From Serinus canaria (taxonomy: Eukaryota; Chordata; Aves; Passeriformes; Fringillidae): a stretch of 64,000 nt of DNA. The notes under the pieces are model-generated. The model saw nothing but the letters and a program-made list of their open reading frames with translations. It was not told the DNA's origin and did not search any database. Positions 24,877-38,037 of this stretch are shown here, piece by piece (position 1 is the first letter of the stretch; each line of letters opens with the position of its first letter). A program made the translations under genes and the position numbers. The stretch lies in NCBI RefSeq assembly GCF_022539315.1, contig NC_066316.1:11153108-11217107 (forward strand), read 5' to 3'.

Positions 24877-26349
24877 ATGAGGGGCATGAAAAAAGAAACC
24901 ATACTGAGATTTGAAGAGAGTAAGGTGAATTGTGTTAGGTGATTTTCTGTAATTTACCACCCAGGGAATGTGGATAGTGAAGGAATAACAAGCCTGACGT
25001 GTTCAGTGCAGGAATTTATAGCAAACACCTCTCTAAAGCTGGTCTAGCACACACAGGTCCTCAGCATCTGTCTTCTCTTAATAGTATGCCTCATTTTATT
25101 TTATTGTTTTAGATGTATTATACTATATTTTTCTCAGCCAGCTTCCTTTAAATATGGCACAATGTATATCTTGAGAATTTTGGTTTGATTTGGGAGGGGA
25201 TTCAAGCTGATATTTTTTAGCCAGCAGGCTAAAAGGGAGAAAAAAAATCACCTTTCATTGCTGTTTTTCCTTCCTCAGTATTTAGTATAAATTATCTACT
25301 GTAGTTGCTTCTTTTCTATTTTAAATCTGTGTTGCAATGGCACTTTTCTGTTGTGCTACAAACCCTCCATATACTTTCCTGATATAAATAGTTACAGTTA
25401 ATTCATTGTCCTATGCTATCTTAGCAACAAAGCAAATGCAAAATCACACTTCCTGCTATCAATAGTGTATTGATGATATCAATAGTATCTGCCTAACCAG
25501 ACATCAATAGTTATTACTGTATCTGCTTAACCAGAGTTATCATTAGGAAAATATAAATGTGAGCAGATAGTTTGAAACCTGCAGCCATTCTGAGTAATTG
25601 TACAGTTACCAGATTTCTGATTTTGAAATCCAAGCTCATCCTTGAAAAAGAAACCCACTATATGTGAGTTTTTGCAAATACACAGTGAATTCAGCACAAA
25701 GATAAGACACAGATTGTGTTGTTGAGCCTGCACAGCATGGAAGTTGTCTGGGAGAGCAGACAGCTGCCATAAAAGTATGGGAGAGAATTTCCAATATATG
25801 TTTTCTTCTGGGTGTAGGATTTTGCTATATAGCACAGAAAGTTCATTATCACATATCAGTTCCCCGCATAACCTCTGGTAAAATTTCAGCAGCTACCTGT
25901 GGAAACACATATATTACATCCTGCAGCCTAATTATTGCTGCAATTAGATGGGTAAATTATAAATTGGGGACAAATAAATGAGTGAAAATAATTCTGTGTT
26001 TGGATTCCAAGAACTGTGTTATTTTTCCTCAGAGGGAAAATTAGCAGAGTATGCTGAGGTGCAGTTCTAGCAATAACCCGTAAAGATAAATGAGTCTGAA
26101 CAGCAAAAGCAGTGCAGCTCAAGCCTGCCAACACAGTTACACAGAAAATTTCCTTTCATATATTTCAGGAGCAGATTCCTTGTCCTGCTCTCAGGATAGC
26201 TCAGATGGTTGGCATGGCTGCAATGCAAGGCCTGAAAGAGTTGGGTGGAGGGGAATTCTTGGTTGTTGTACTTGATGCTGTGCTCTGATGTTCTGAGGGG
26301 TCTGAGTAGCCTCAAAGGGCACAGGGAAAACAAGAGAAAATTATTTATT

Positions 26350-27540
26350 TGATGGAGTGACTACATTGGTGGACAAGGGAAAGATTACAGGTGTCATTTG
26401 TCTGGACTTCTGTAAAGCCTTTGACACAGTTAGCCACAAGATCCTTTTCCCCAAACTGGAGAGAGGTGGATTTAATGGATTTAATGATGGTGGAGAAAGT
26501 GGTAGGACAGTTGCATCCAGTGGTGATGAACATCTCAAAGTCCTGATGGGCAGCACTGACAAGTGGTGCCTCTCAGGGGTCCCTGTTGGCACCAGTGTTA
26601 TTAAATACCTTTGTTATTGACACAGAGAGAGGCACTGAGTGCACCCTCAGCATATTTGCTGGTGACACCAGGCTGGGTGGTGTGGTTGGCACACCTGAGG
26701 ACAGGATGCCATCCAGAGGGACCTGGACAAGCTGGAGAAGTGAGCCCATTGTGCTCTTATGAGGTTTAATAAGACCAAGAGCAGGTGCTGCCCCTGGGAC
26801 GGGGCAAACCCAGGTGTCAACACAGGCTGGGGGATGAACAGATCAAGAGCAGCCCTGCCCTGAAGGATTTGGGGGGCTGGATGTGACCTGGCCCCGTGTG
26901 CTGGCAGCCCAGAGAGCCAAAGGTGTCCTGGGCTGCAGCAGGAGCACCGTGGGCAGCAGGGCAGGCAGGGGATTCTGCCCCTCTGCTCTGCCCTGCTGGG
27001 ACCCCACCTGGAATATTGCATCCAGCTCTGGGCTCCCAGCACAGGAAGGACAGGGAGCTGCTGGAGCCATCCCAGAGGAGGCCACCAAGATGATCCAAGG
27101 GATGGAACACCTCTGCTATGAGAAAAGGCTGAGGGAGTTGGGATTGCTCAGTCTGGAAAAGGAGAAGGCTTTGGGATCACCCAATTTTTGGCTTCCAGTT
27201 CCTGAAGGAAGCCTGGAAGAACACCAGAGAGGGACTTTTTTACCAGGGCCTGTAGTGACAGGATAAGGGGAATGGGTTCAAATTGAAAGAGCAGATTTAG
27301 GTTAGATATTAGGAAGAAATTCTTCACTGTGAGGTTGGTGAGCCCCTGGCACAGGTTGCCCAGAGAAGCTGTGGATACTCCATCCCCAGAAATGTTTAAA
27401 GCCAGGTCAGATGGGACTCTGAGCAACCTGGTCTAGTGCAATATATCCCTGCCCATGGCAAAGGGGCTGGAAAAAATGATGGGTCCATTTCAACACAAAA
27501 CCATTGAAGGTCCATTTCAACACAAAACCATTTTGTGATC
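26350..27540 (+). mobile_element. CR1 LINE, 5'-truncated, with decayed reverse transcriptase ORF
   Basis: This is about 1.2 kb in the same direction as NRXN1. The 5' end enters the reverse transcriptase region: 26357 onward reads VTTLVDKGKITGV then LDFCKAFDTVSHKIL, the RT motif of CR1 elements. After frame shifts the catalytic box appears at about 26657-26690 as FAGDTRLG where an intact copy has FADDTKLG, so one of the two aspartates is lost. Further on, ATKMIQGMEHLCYEKRLREL and GLLSLEK match the C-terminal part of CR1 ORF2. The 3' untranslated part follows (TTAGGAAGAAATTCTTCACT, CAGGTTGCCCAGAGAAGCTG, GAGCAACCTGGTCTAGTG). The end near 27540 carries a duplicated terminal segment. Several frame breaks and stops make it inactive. 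CR1 is the dominant bird LINE, and copies are normally 5'-truncated. Confidence 0.93.
27482..27532 (+). repeat. Tandem duplication of the CR1 3' terminus
   Basis: A 24-base segment beginning GGTCCATTTCAACACAAAAC occurs at 27482 and again at 27509 (period 27). It corresponds to the CR1 3' end (GGTCC...CCATT followed by TGTGATCC), so the element ends in two copies of its own terminus. Confidence 0.9.
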
Positions 27541-30500
27541 CTTGTTCCTCTCTGTTGCCAAAGAAATGTTGTCTCCCTGTCTCAGGCTGTGAGTTTTACA
27601 ATGCCTATAATGTCTCTTCCCTCTTCATATATTTTTTTTTTAGTGTGGTAAGGGAAACTGTAGTTCTGTCAGAAATTATTTTATTTTATAAGTACTTGAA
27701 GATGCATGATCTGCTTCCGAGGAGGAGGACATCCTCAAGCACACTTTATATCCACTTACCTGCTAGGGTTTAATCTTCCTCTTGCTTCTCTCCTACACAT
27801 ATAGGCAGTATTTTAATCCCCAGAGCTTTCACATGCTTTTTTAAACAGCAGGCATAAAAAACCCCTGCAAAATCCAATCAGAATTCTCTTGGAATATCCA
27901 TCAGAAAATTAAAATATATTAGCATTTTAATTGTTTATAAATTGAAATTAGAAGCTGAGATATTGTACTTTTACCAAACAAGAAGGTAAATCCTGCTGCA
28001 GTTATTTTGAACTGAATAAGTAGTTACAAACTTTTATATGAGTTGGTAGTTTCAGTACTTCAGTATCCAATCCAATTTTAAACTTTCCAGATCACAGAAT
28101 ATATTCACAGATCCTCTAAGATAATATGCAATCATCCTAATATTGATATTGGGCTAACTATATATATGTTTTAGAAGGAAATCACCATTCTGAAAAAAAG
28201 CCTGCACAGCTCAGCATTTATGGGTTAACTTTTGCTGCCTGTGCATCATTTCATTAGTCAAGACCTGCTTTTTTGAACTGACATTCATAATTTTGACTTG
28301 TCTCACTGTCATCATCTTTCCTGTGGCCTTCCCAAATGTCAGTTTTAGAGCCCATTGTAAGTCATATATTATTCCTGGGCTGTTATCTCACTGCATCCCC
28401 AAAAAATGCTATTCCTATTAGAGCACACATCAGAATCAGCCTACTTGGATTAAAATAACCTGTCTAGATCTCCTGTTGTCTGTTTTACTTTCATTTCTAT
28501 ATCTCTTCACTGGCCCCTAGCTTCCTTTATTCTTTTGAGATAGGGCTGCTGCTTCTATCTATGTTTGCTTTTCCATTTGCTGTTTTGTCCAATATTGTGA
28601 AAACAGACTAGACTGAAGCACCTGAAAGAAAAGTAGTTCTATTAATTTCTGGTATCACCAGTGGTTTTGCAAATGCACCAAATTGGAGCTCTTCAATGTG
28701 CATAAAGATTTTCTTGGAAATTAATTCATCCTTGTAAACTTTGAAGGCAATTAACTAAATTATCAGTTGATCTACTAGCCTGGCATATTCATTGATGATT
28801 TGCAATAGTCCCTTAATCTATTGATATTTCATTTGCCTGTCAAAGTAGGTTATTCATGCTGAGCTAAATTAGTCTTGATCATAACGAGGAATTCCTGTTT
28901 CAGCAGTGGAAATTGAAGTTGTGGTAATTTCATGTAATATTTCTCTCTGCTGTTTTATACTGAGGCAGTTATTATTGTTGCCTCATTATATGATTTTTTT
29001 TCTCTAAATTGCAAGGTCTCCATCAACAGCAGTGATCCTTTATATTTTTATCACTAGAGAAACAAAGCTTTCAGAAGCACAGAACATTGTACAAATGAGC
29101 AAGTATTAATGCTTAAATTTCTCAAATAATCATGCCTGAACTAAATGCAATGACCTTGCCAGTGGGCTGTGAATTCTTCACGCAGAAATAATATTCTGTT
29201 CCAAATACAGAGTTCCAAATATTGTCAGCAGCAAATAGATCTTCCCAGTGTGACCTATTGGAGCAGACACTGGCAAATGCAGCTGTTGTCTTCCTGATAG
29301 TGAAGGAAAGCAGGCTCTGTACAGAGGAAAAAAAAGGGACTTAGACCTGAGAACTCTTCTTTGGATCTTCCTATGTAACAAAGTTCTAGGAGTAGCAATA
29401 GGTTATAACAGGATAACAATGGGTCATTGGACAACCTGATCTAATGGGAATTCATTTATCCTCCTTCTTTTACCACTTTTCACACACTACTTGTAAACAA
29501 TGCTGTCTATCAGGTTGTGAAAATAATTTTGATCATGCTAAGCCTTCAGAAATTGTATCCAAATTACCAAAATTATAAGATGGGGTAAAAAATGGAAAAT
29601 CTATTCCAGTAGTTCTAGGTTAAGCAAAGATATTCTAGAACTTGCACTATGAAGTCAGCAGCAATGCACTAGTCTGTCAGATCAGTTCATGGTGAAAGGG
29701 TTTTTGCTTTCTGCCTCTTTTCCCTTGTTTTTCTCAGTCTTTCATACAAATATGACTGGATAGATTTGCCTTCATTCCTACAGCTGTTTGACTTGCAGGT
29801 TATTGCTGCTGGTAGTTGTGGAATTTCTTTCAAGCCTTTCTGGAACACCAAGTAAAAGTTATGTTAAGAATTATACAAGAAACATAGATGCTCTTAAAAC
29901 TTACCAAAACCTCTGCATATTTTGTATAAATATGCATCCACTGCATCCTAGCCCCTCCACAGATACACAGAGTGAAGAAGCACATCCAAAATTTGCTCTA
30001 GAATGAGCTGCTGTGAACGCTCATTAACCTTGGTATTTTAACTGAGCAATCCTTTTTGCAGAAGGGCAGGTCCATGGAATATCCTCAGAGTCTGAATGTG
30101 ATTGTCTTGATCAAATGAAATATTGTATAAAAACTACCCTCTGCCAGCCTGCATTCAAAATGAGAGTGTTTAGCATCTCAGCTGGTTGGTAGCTTTATGT
30201 GGAGCTCTAGCCAAAGGAAGAGTTTTGCAGATGATGATCTCTGAGGTCTACTAGGTCTGTTGGAAAGAGGAATTCCTCAGTATTTCAAAAGCAAGCTCTG
30301 TTAAGAGCATGTATTGGCTGATAAAGCAGAGAGGGAAAACACTATAGCAGGAGGAAGGGAGATCTGAGTATGCTGTGCCATGCAAATGCCAGCTTCGTTA
30401 GATTCTGTCTATTTTTGAGGTGTGTGCAATGCCCAGAAGTGGTGAGAACAGGAAAGAAAGGAAGGACATTTGATGTGCTTGAATGACTCACCTCTCCACC

Positions 30501-33365
30501 ACAGCCATCCCCCCCATGCAGAGTAATTGGCCCAGCATTGATTATGTGGGAGATGGATTGCCACGCGCATTTATATGGCAATTAGATTTTATTATTTACC
30601 ATTTAACATGCATCACCAACTCTCCTCACAGTCCATTGCACAAAGCAGACTGCTTTGGTTTTACATCTGTTTAATCTTTTCCAATGCCAGTGCTCTTCAT
30701 CTGGTCTTTAGTGGGGGTAAAAACAAGCAGAGAGAAACAGAGCACCTGGGACTCTGAGGAATATTGTTCTCAGGAAAATGTTAAATGGAGAAATTTTCAG
30801 ATGTGAGCAATTACTTTTTGAATCTCTCCTTTTGTCTATTCAATGCTCATCTCCTGAGGTCATTGTTGTGTGGTTGCTGTTTCTCACACACCAGCACTCC
30901 CTGTGACACAGCTTTACTTGCCTGTGAAACATGGGCTCGTTTGTGTAACCCCTGAGGAGCACTAAACTGAGTTGAAAATTGTAGTAAAAATGAAATCTGA
31001 GCGCCGAGAGGTGGGTGCAGAATTCGACAGCACATCCAGCAGAGCATAAGGAAAAGTTTCTTGGCAGAAGAATATTTGTGGAACTGTGGAAAGTCTTCAG
31101 TGTAGTTCTGGGTAGTAGATGGAACCAGGAGATTGGAGGTGGAGCAGCACCTGTGTCTCCACTGTGGAGTGCCGCAGAAATTGGTGGCAAGTGAAAACTG
31201 GAAGATGCTTCTCCTGGTGCACCCATCAACTGTAAATTCTTTCTGGTACCTCTTAATTCTCCTTGCCTTTTTTTTTCCTCTCAGTGTGGACTACAAGGCA
31301 GTGCTACAGTGAAATTGTAAAAAGAGCAGTAAAGCATCACTCAAAGGGAGAAATATCTTCAAAGTTCAATTCTCTTGACAAATAACTACAGTATGTACTA
31401 TTGTGCCACTAAGGGTGCCTAAAGAAAACCCACAATGTCAGCATCTCAGTGCTGGTGATTTCCTTTTTTTTTCCTTTTCCTAAAACATTTAATGGTGTAT
31501 TCAGGCAAGATACTGAAAGCAGTGTAGAATTGGGGTGAAAAGATCTGTTTCTATATTCCTTCCCAAAAGAGTGACTTGCTAACCTAGAAATTCTTCTTTA
31601 TTTTTTCCTTTTTATTTGCCTGTAAACATTTTGCCTTGCTTGGTTATCAGTACAGGGAGTGTGAAAGATGAAAGCCACCACGTGTCCCATCATAAAACAG
31701 CTTCTTGCCTGAAGTATTTGAAAGGACAGATAACTCAGCAGAGCCTGGACAAGTAAACTAGCCACCCTTTCCCTCTTTAGGTGAGAGAAGGTCTAAAAGT
31801 GAAAGAATTCATCACTCCAATAGGAAAAATATTTGAAAGTACTATTTTTCTCTAAAAAAAAATCACATCAAAACCAAAAGGCATCAACCACAAATCAATA
31901 CTGAAGCTACAGAACAGACTCTTTGAAGTGAGTAAGTGGACATAAAACACCAAGTTTACATTTTCATGTCTTCTCTCAAGTGCCCTGCCTTGCAAGTGGT
32001 AGACAGAATCCAGTCATGCTTTGCTCTAGCAGCAAGCAGGCCTGTGAATGCACAGCAAAGTGCAAATTCTCTGCTGCAAAGGGGGCTGGAAAAGCCATAT
32101 GCTGGAGCGTATGTGCTGCAGAAGCTGTGTGGATGCAGCATTTAAGCCTTTGTCAACAGTTCTTCTGTTTATTAATGGGCTATGATCACAGCAGGCTTCT
32201 TGGTTTGTGGGGGAAAAAAAGAGCAATTATGTCTCATCAATGCTTTTTTTAAGGAGCAAATGCTTCTTTGATATGGAACGAAGAGCAAATGTTTGCTCAG
32301 GATTGATGGAGGTGAGGAGAGGCTCTGGAATGACCATTCACCCACTATTCCTTTTCCAATGTGTGTGCTGAAATTTGAAAGTAAAACCTCCACTGTTCTC
32401 TGCCTATTGCCCAAAGTAAATGTGCAAAGGTGGGTGATTCTGTATGCTGGGGAGGTGAGAAAGCCAAGTAGGCTCCCATGTTTCAGTGAGTGTCAAAGAC
32501 ATCTGGAAGCCTGCCTGACATTTCTGCTTGAGACAACAGCCCTTGACTGGTGACCAGGATGGTGTCTGTTCTTTTAGTCAGTGCATATTCAGCTTGTGGA
32601 GAGCAATTTATTTTCACAATTCAGTTGCCTTAAATACACCATGAGTTGGGATTGTGTGGGTTGTCTTAGGATGAGTTCCACCATGAAATTTGTAGTGCAA
32701 TTATTAAGATACTACAAAGTGATTTCTATTGATCTGGTAAGAGCAGCTCATCTGTTTTAGGAGGGACTGGAATAAAGAGAACACTTTTTTCTTTTGAGAT
32801 TAGACTTTCCCTATGGCATTTCTCAGTCTTTGCAGTCCTCCTTTGTCTTTGCCTGCCTGAGGGAAGAAGCTGTTTTATGCTTGATCATTTTGAACTAGCA
32901 TATTTGGAGAAAAGTGTGCCTGACACCTTGGCTTCACCACAGCCAGATGTTCCTTTGTATTTTTGTGTGTCATATAAAGGAATTGTGGAGATGCCTGCTG
33001 TGTTTTCAGAATCCACAAAGGGTAGTCAGGGCTATCCATCTGCTTCCTGGGGAGTGACACCACCCTAGTACATCACAGAAGCACTCCCAGACCTAGCCAT
33101 GGTTGTGACTTAGTACAATGTTAGAAACATGATAAAGCGACTTCTTCCAAAATGAAACAGAAATTAGGAGAATAACAGAAAGTACTTTTAAAATCAGCAG
33201 CACAACAAGAGATTGGGGGAAAGAATGTCTGCTCTTGGAGAGAATGATGGATTTAAAGGTGCTTTTGTTCAGGCATATAAAAATATTCCAGAGATATTGT
33301 CTTTATGGATAATGAAAAAGACAAGCCACAATTCCTTCCACTGTTGTATTTCCTCCTTCTTTTTC

Positions 33366-33382
33366 TTTTTTTTTTTTTTTTT
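33366..33382. repeat. T17 homopolymer
   Basis: Seventeen consecutive T lie inside a longer pyrimidine-rich stretch in the 14.8-kb intron. No adjacent element is recognised. Confidence 0.9.
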
Positions 33383-36300
33383 CATGAGACCATATTTGAA
33401 TGAATAGTTTTCCTTTCTTGTCAGCAAAGGTGTTCAAGAAATAAACACCAGATATGTACACAAAGCTCACAGATGTAGGACAGTAAACAAGTCCAGCTAT
33501 ATCCTGGCTAACCTACTTCTTGCCTGATGTCACAAATCTTCTGTACCAGCCTGCTGCTGTTTTGTTAAGGGGTCCAGGTGCCCCAGTCACACCTGAGCAG
33601 CATTCTTATATTGTTACCATCATAAGCACATGGAAAACAATTCCCTCTCTACTTATGTTTGAATGCAATGGTAGCTGTCAAATGAAGTTAATGGGTTTTG
33701 CCCACCAGCATATATCATGTAAGAATTCTCAGGAATGGAGAAGAGGAGAAAAGTCTGTGAAGTGACCTGTCAGCAATGTCACTAGTGCCAGATAATAACT
33801 CTTAATAACTGCTGTTAGCTAGTCAGAAAATAGAACAGCATCTTCAGTCTTTGTTTCGCATTTCTTTGGTTTAGCATTTGCAAAGTTCTTATTTTGAAGA
33901 AATGCAGAGGCTTGGGATAAAAAAAGATGAGCTATTACAGGAGGACTTGGCATTTGTTTTACCAACAGTTGTGTGTGACTCACTGTTGTGTGGTGTTCTG
34001 TGTGCTTTTGCATAAGTGTGATTCCAATAATGAATACATTGAGAACTCGGGTTAATTTATTAGCTGGCAATTTGTTTCTGTGTTAAATTTACTTGTTATT
34101 AAAGCACAAATCAGCTCTAAGACAGAAAAGAGATTAATAGGTGTAAACAGGAAAGATCCTGTTGGAATAGCTGAGGATCTGCAGTACCTGTAAAAGATGT
34201 TAATTAAAACCACTAAAATCTTCCCTTTAGGAGTGCTTATGGCATAACTGAGCAGTGCCATCACTGCCATGAGCAGGACTAGCTCTGAAAGTGACAGTGC
34301 TGCATTCCAGCTGATTCCTCTGCCTGCCATGAACACCTTTTTTTCCTTTTTTTTCTATTTTTTTTTTTTAATTTTCCTCAGAAAAAAAAAAAACAAAGAG
34401 AGGAAACAATTCTCCCACTCAAAAAAACAAACAAAAAGGAGATAAATCTGTGCACTGACTCTGAATGCAAGAAAAAAGAGGAGAGTTGTTAGATCTGCTC
34501 TCAAGTAAACTGTTTTATTTGAAGCTTTTCTAGAAGGAAATCTTGGGTCACTCTATTACCTCACCTCTTTCTTTACTGCTTGCAACTTTGCCTATGAAAA
34601 TTGGCGTATCTTTTATGCAAATTTGTTTTTTTCCTTTATAAATTAAAGAAAATCAGGATTAATATGAGAAAAATGAGATGTTTTCAGGAACACATTTAAA
34701 AATCAAACTGAGCTTTAGAAGAGAACATGTACAAGGAAAGCAGGAGCTGAACTTTAGTTCTAGAAATGATGGTTACACATTTTCAGTGGGTAGCAGTGTG
34801 GCATTAGTGCTGCATTTAGGCTCCAGCCAGTTTCCACAGTGTCAGAAGCTTGTACTATTGATCTGGTGAACTGTGGTACCTTGTTTCATGAAATAACTTG
34901 CATGGAATTCACCCCTGTAAGTAGGCAGCTGCACTACAAGGGATTTGCTCTGGAGTAAAATTTCTAGTAGTGAAGCTGTACTTACATAAGAAGTAAGAAA
35001 GGGAAAACCTGGGAATTTATATTGCACTATGATGATTCCTCTGATCTCTTTTAGTAGGAACAGGGAAAATCTTTTGTCTTTTCTGAATATCTGCCATCAT
35101 ATATTTGAGGTAAAATTTAATTAAGAATATTTTCTGCAAACCTGTCTTGTCTGAAAGTCTAATGGATTGAGTTGTGTTGGAAACTACTTCTTCATTGAGA
35201 TGAACATGAAAGTAGCATGTGATTAACTGAATTAAAAGTAACAATGCAAACATTTTGTGATGGCAGATAAGAAAAATTTCCAAGAGAAAAAATTAACTGA
35301 CTTTAAAACAAAAAATAAAAATCTGAGTTTTAATTCCAGAGCTTAGCAAAATTTTGTGCCTGAGAGAAACTGCTTTTCATGCCAGCAGCAGCAAACTCAA
35401 AACACATTTGGTATTAAACATTTGATATTAAATCTGGGAAGATTACCTCATAGTCATAAAAATACTTTTATATACTTTATAAAAGGTGAAGTCTAATAGG
35501 ATGGCTGCTGAATACATAAGATATCTATTTGTGTATTAGGTGCACACTTGATTTTGAAAAGCAGAACTCAAAGTTATTTTGAACATCAAAAAAATTGAAA
35601 TATTACCCAGAACATGTATTTGTAAAAATTGTATCTTTAATAGTAGGAAACGATCAGTCTAATTATCAACACTCTTAGCAGCTTATTTAGACTCAATATA
35701 TTGTACTTCACTGCATATGGTACCTATTTGGCAATGTTCCAGTGTATATTTTCAAGAGAAATCTTTCTGAGTTCCAGCTTATATGTTGGCACACTGACCT
35801 GGATTTCTGCTAGCCATCCATCATAGCTGGCAGCTGCTGCATGACTGGATGGAGCAATCTCAATGGGCTTGAGAGATGGATATCAGGAATTAGCAGGGGA
35901 TCAATCTGAAAGGTTGTGGTTTTAAAGATGTAACTAATCACAGAATAAAAAGGGTTGCTTGGACAGTATATTTTTAAAAAGAGGTTACACGTGTCACGTG
36001 CAATAGATCAAGTTTAACTTTTTTATCATAGAAGTGATTTTCTTAATACTATTCCCTGGAATGGTTTCCCTCTTTTAAGCCTATTTGGATCAGTTAGATG
36101 AATTATCTCTCTATTCTGAGCTGGCAGTGACTGAAGGCACAAAACTTCAGGAAACCTGGAAAGGTTTTGCTCTCTAGATGCCCCGTCTGAGAAAAAGATG
36201 AAGAACCTTTATCATGAAACAAGTGTTTTAACTGTTTTCAGTTCAGCAGATTGAGAAATGCAGGAATCTTTCTGCTGTGAATGAATTAGATCCCATTTGT

Positions 36301-37992
36301 GGGAACAGATGGATCACCATATTTTAATCTGTTATGTTTAATCTCATGCTTGTGAGATTTACATTGTACCTCAGAGCACTAGAGGAAAGCAAGATCTTAT
36401 TTTCCAAATTATCTACATAGAATGGATAAAGTTTGAGGTGTCTTAATAAATGATGCTACAAAGGTTGCTAAGACTTTTGGTTGGGTTGCTTATAAATTCT
36501 ATATGTTAGTAAGCATTTTCCTCAGCATGTTACATTTTCTCTGTATTTCACTAATTCAAAGGCAGTTGAATTTTAGGGATGATATGTGGTGACTAAAGAT
36601 TTTTGTCAGTCTTACAGACATTTTTTTCATTTCAGGTTATTTCCTCACGGGTAAACTGTGCACCGTTACAAACAGCACTAAATTGCTGTCTCTTTCAAAC
36701 AAGAGGAGAACCAGGAAAAGGTGTATCTGTGATTTACACCAATCAGAGGGGGACTAAAACTAGCCACATGGGGTGGTGGCAACAGTGCATTCTGAGTTCT
36801 GTCACTGTAAAACCTGCTGACAAAGCTCAGAAATCACTTAGGAAATCAACAGTTTTACATTTGAAGTCGTGCAGAAACACTCTTTGTCACTAGACCACCT
36901 GGTCTTGTGCTCTAGGCTCCAAAATCAGGCAGACTGGGGGTTGTTCTGGAAAGCAGAATAAAGATTAGAATGTATGTTCAGATAAACTGCTGCAAATTTG
37001 TGCTGGCAAACAAAATACATCATCAGTGAGGATTTAATGCCTGGTTCAACCCACAGCCTGACACTTGAGGCATACTTAGGGAGGTTCTCATGGTTGTGTT
37101 GGATTGAAAGGTGACTGTTCTCTCTGCCAGACACACCCAACACATGAAAGAAATGTAGAGCCTGAATTGTTTTGAAACAAAAAAGCATCCTTCCCTCGGT
37201 GTTGAAGAGGAAAGCTAAAGTTATGTACTTTTAAAGTAAGTCTCTCACTGAGCTAGGAATTACTTGAAGGGAAAAAAGCCCTGGTTTTCAGTCCTGAGTA
37301 AGTTGCCTGAGGTTCATCAGAGCAAGCTGTTTGTTATAGGTGTCTGTCATTAGAATAATTTTTGGCAAGAAAATTCCATTTGCTCAGTGTTCATATTGCT
37401 GTTTAAAGACATCTAACTCCCCTTGCTGCCAGATGAGTTTCAGTGGGGATAGCTGGTCATTTTGCTGTTTAACAATGGCATCTCCAAGTTTCTCCTTTCA
37501 TGTGTCCCTCAGTCTTTTATTTCTTGGTGTACTTCTGAATGGATGATTCTGGATGCCTAGACTTCAGGTGGATCCTGCTGCCTTTATCTCACTGTGCTGT
37601 GTCCATCACTGGCGTGGTCTGTGGCCAGCCTCCCTGAATATTGAACAATGACATGAACAAATTGCATATCAATTATATGAACAATTGTGCCAGATGAGTT
37701 TCTAGGCAGGGATTCTGTGATTTAATCCTCCTCTCTGCAATAGATGCATGTTTCCTGACCAGGGGGAGTTGGCACATGGAAATCTTGCCCAAGTACTTCT
37801 AAGAAATCAGCCATACAGATTTGAAGTCTATGTTTACATTTGAAAAAATACAGTCCTGCAGTGCTGTAGTATCTTACATGTTACCAGTGTTTCTTTTCTT
37901 CTACATTTACTTCAAAGATTCTTTTTTGGACGTATCTGTCATTCAGCACAAAAAGGCCAGAAGATCAAGCAGGTCAAAGGTTCTGCTGGTTC

Positions 37993-38037
37993 TTTTTTTT
38001 TTTTTTTTTGTATCTAACATTTATTTCTCCTGACCAG
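37993..38037 (+). promoter_or_regulatory. NRXN1: 3' splice-site region of the LNS5 exon: T17 tract, branch site, acceptor
   Basis: Seventeen T (37993-38009) precede a good branch-point match, CTAAC at 38014-38018 with the branch A at 38017. Then come TTATTTCTCCTGACCAG and the exon at 38038. The long T tract is upstream of the branch site rather than between it and the AG, and only a short weak pyrimidine stretch separates branch and acceptor. Confidence 0.65.

Larger units (their letters stand above)
23256..38037 (+). other. NRXN1: NRXN1 intron, 14.8 kb
   Basis: The donor is GTAAGT at 23256 and the acceptor is CTCCTGACCAG ending at 38037. The intron contains overlapping AATAAA signals at 23489-23500, a CpG-rich insertion-like block at 24522-24836 with an A-rich flank, a CR1 LINE at 26350-27540 and a T17 run at 33366. 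The remaining sequence (about 27.6-38 kb) is AT-rich. Its short open frames are without recognisable protein similarity, and I see no exon, RNA gene or further mobile element in it. Confidence 0.85.

Noticed and set aside
24476..24960. Minus-strand open frames over the CpG-rich block
   Set aside because: They run through homopolymers and contain no family features. The DNA-level structure explains the region better.
26817..27266. Proline/alanine-rich open frames on both strands
   Set aside because: Shadows of the degraded CR1 ORF2 in the element at 26350-27540.
30840..31229. Minus-strand open frame of 129 codons in a patch with a few CpG
   Set aside because: No domain features and only a handful of CpG. 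Not distinguishable from ordinary intron.
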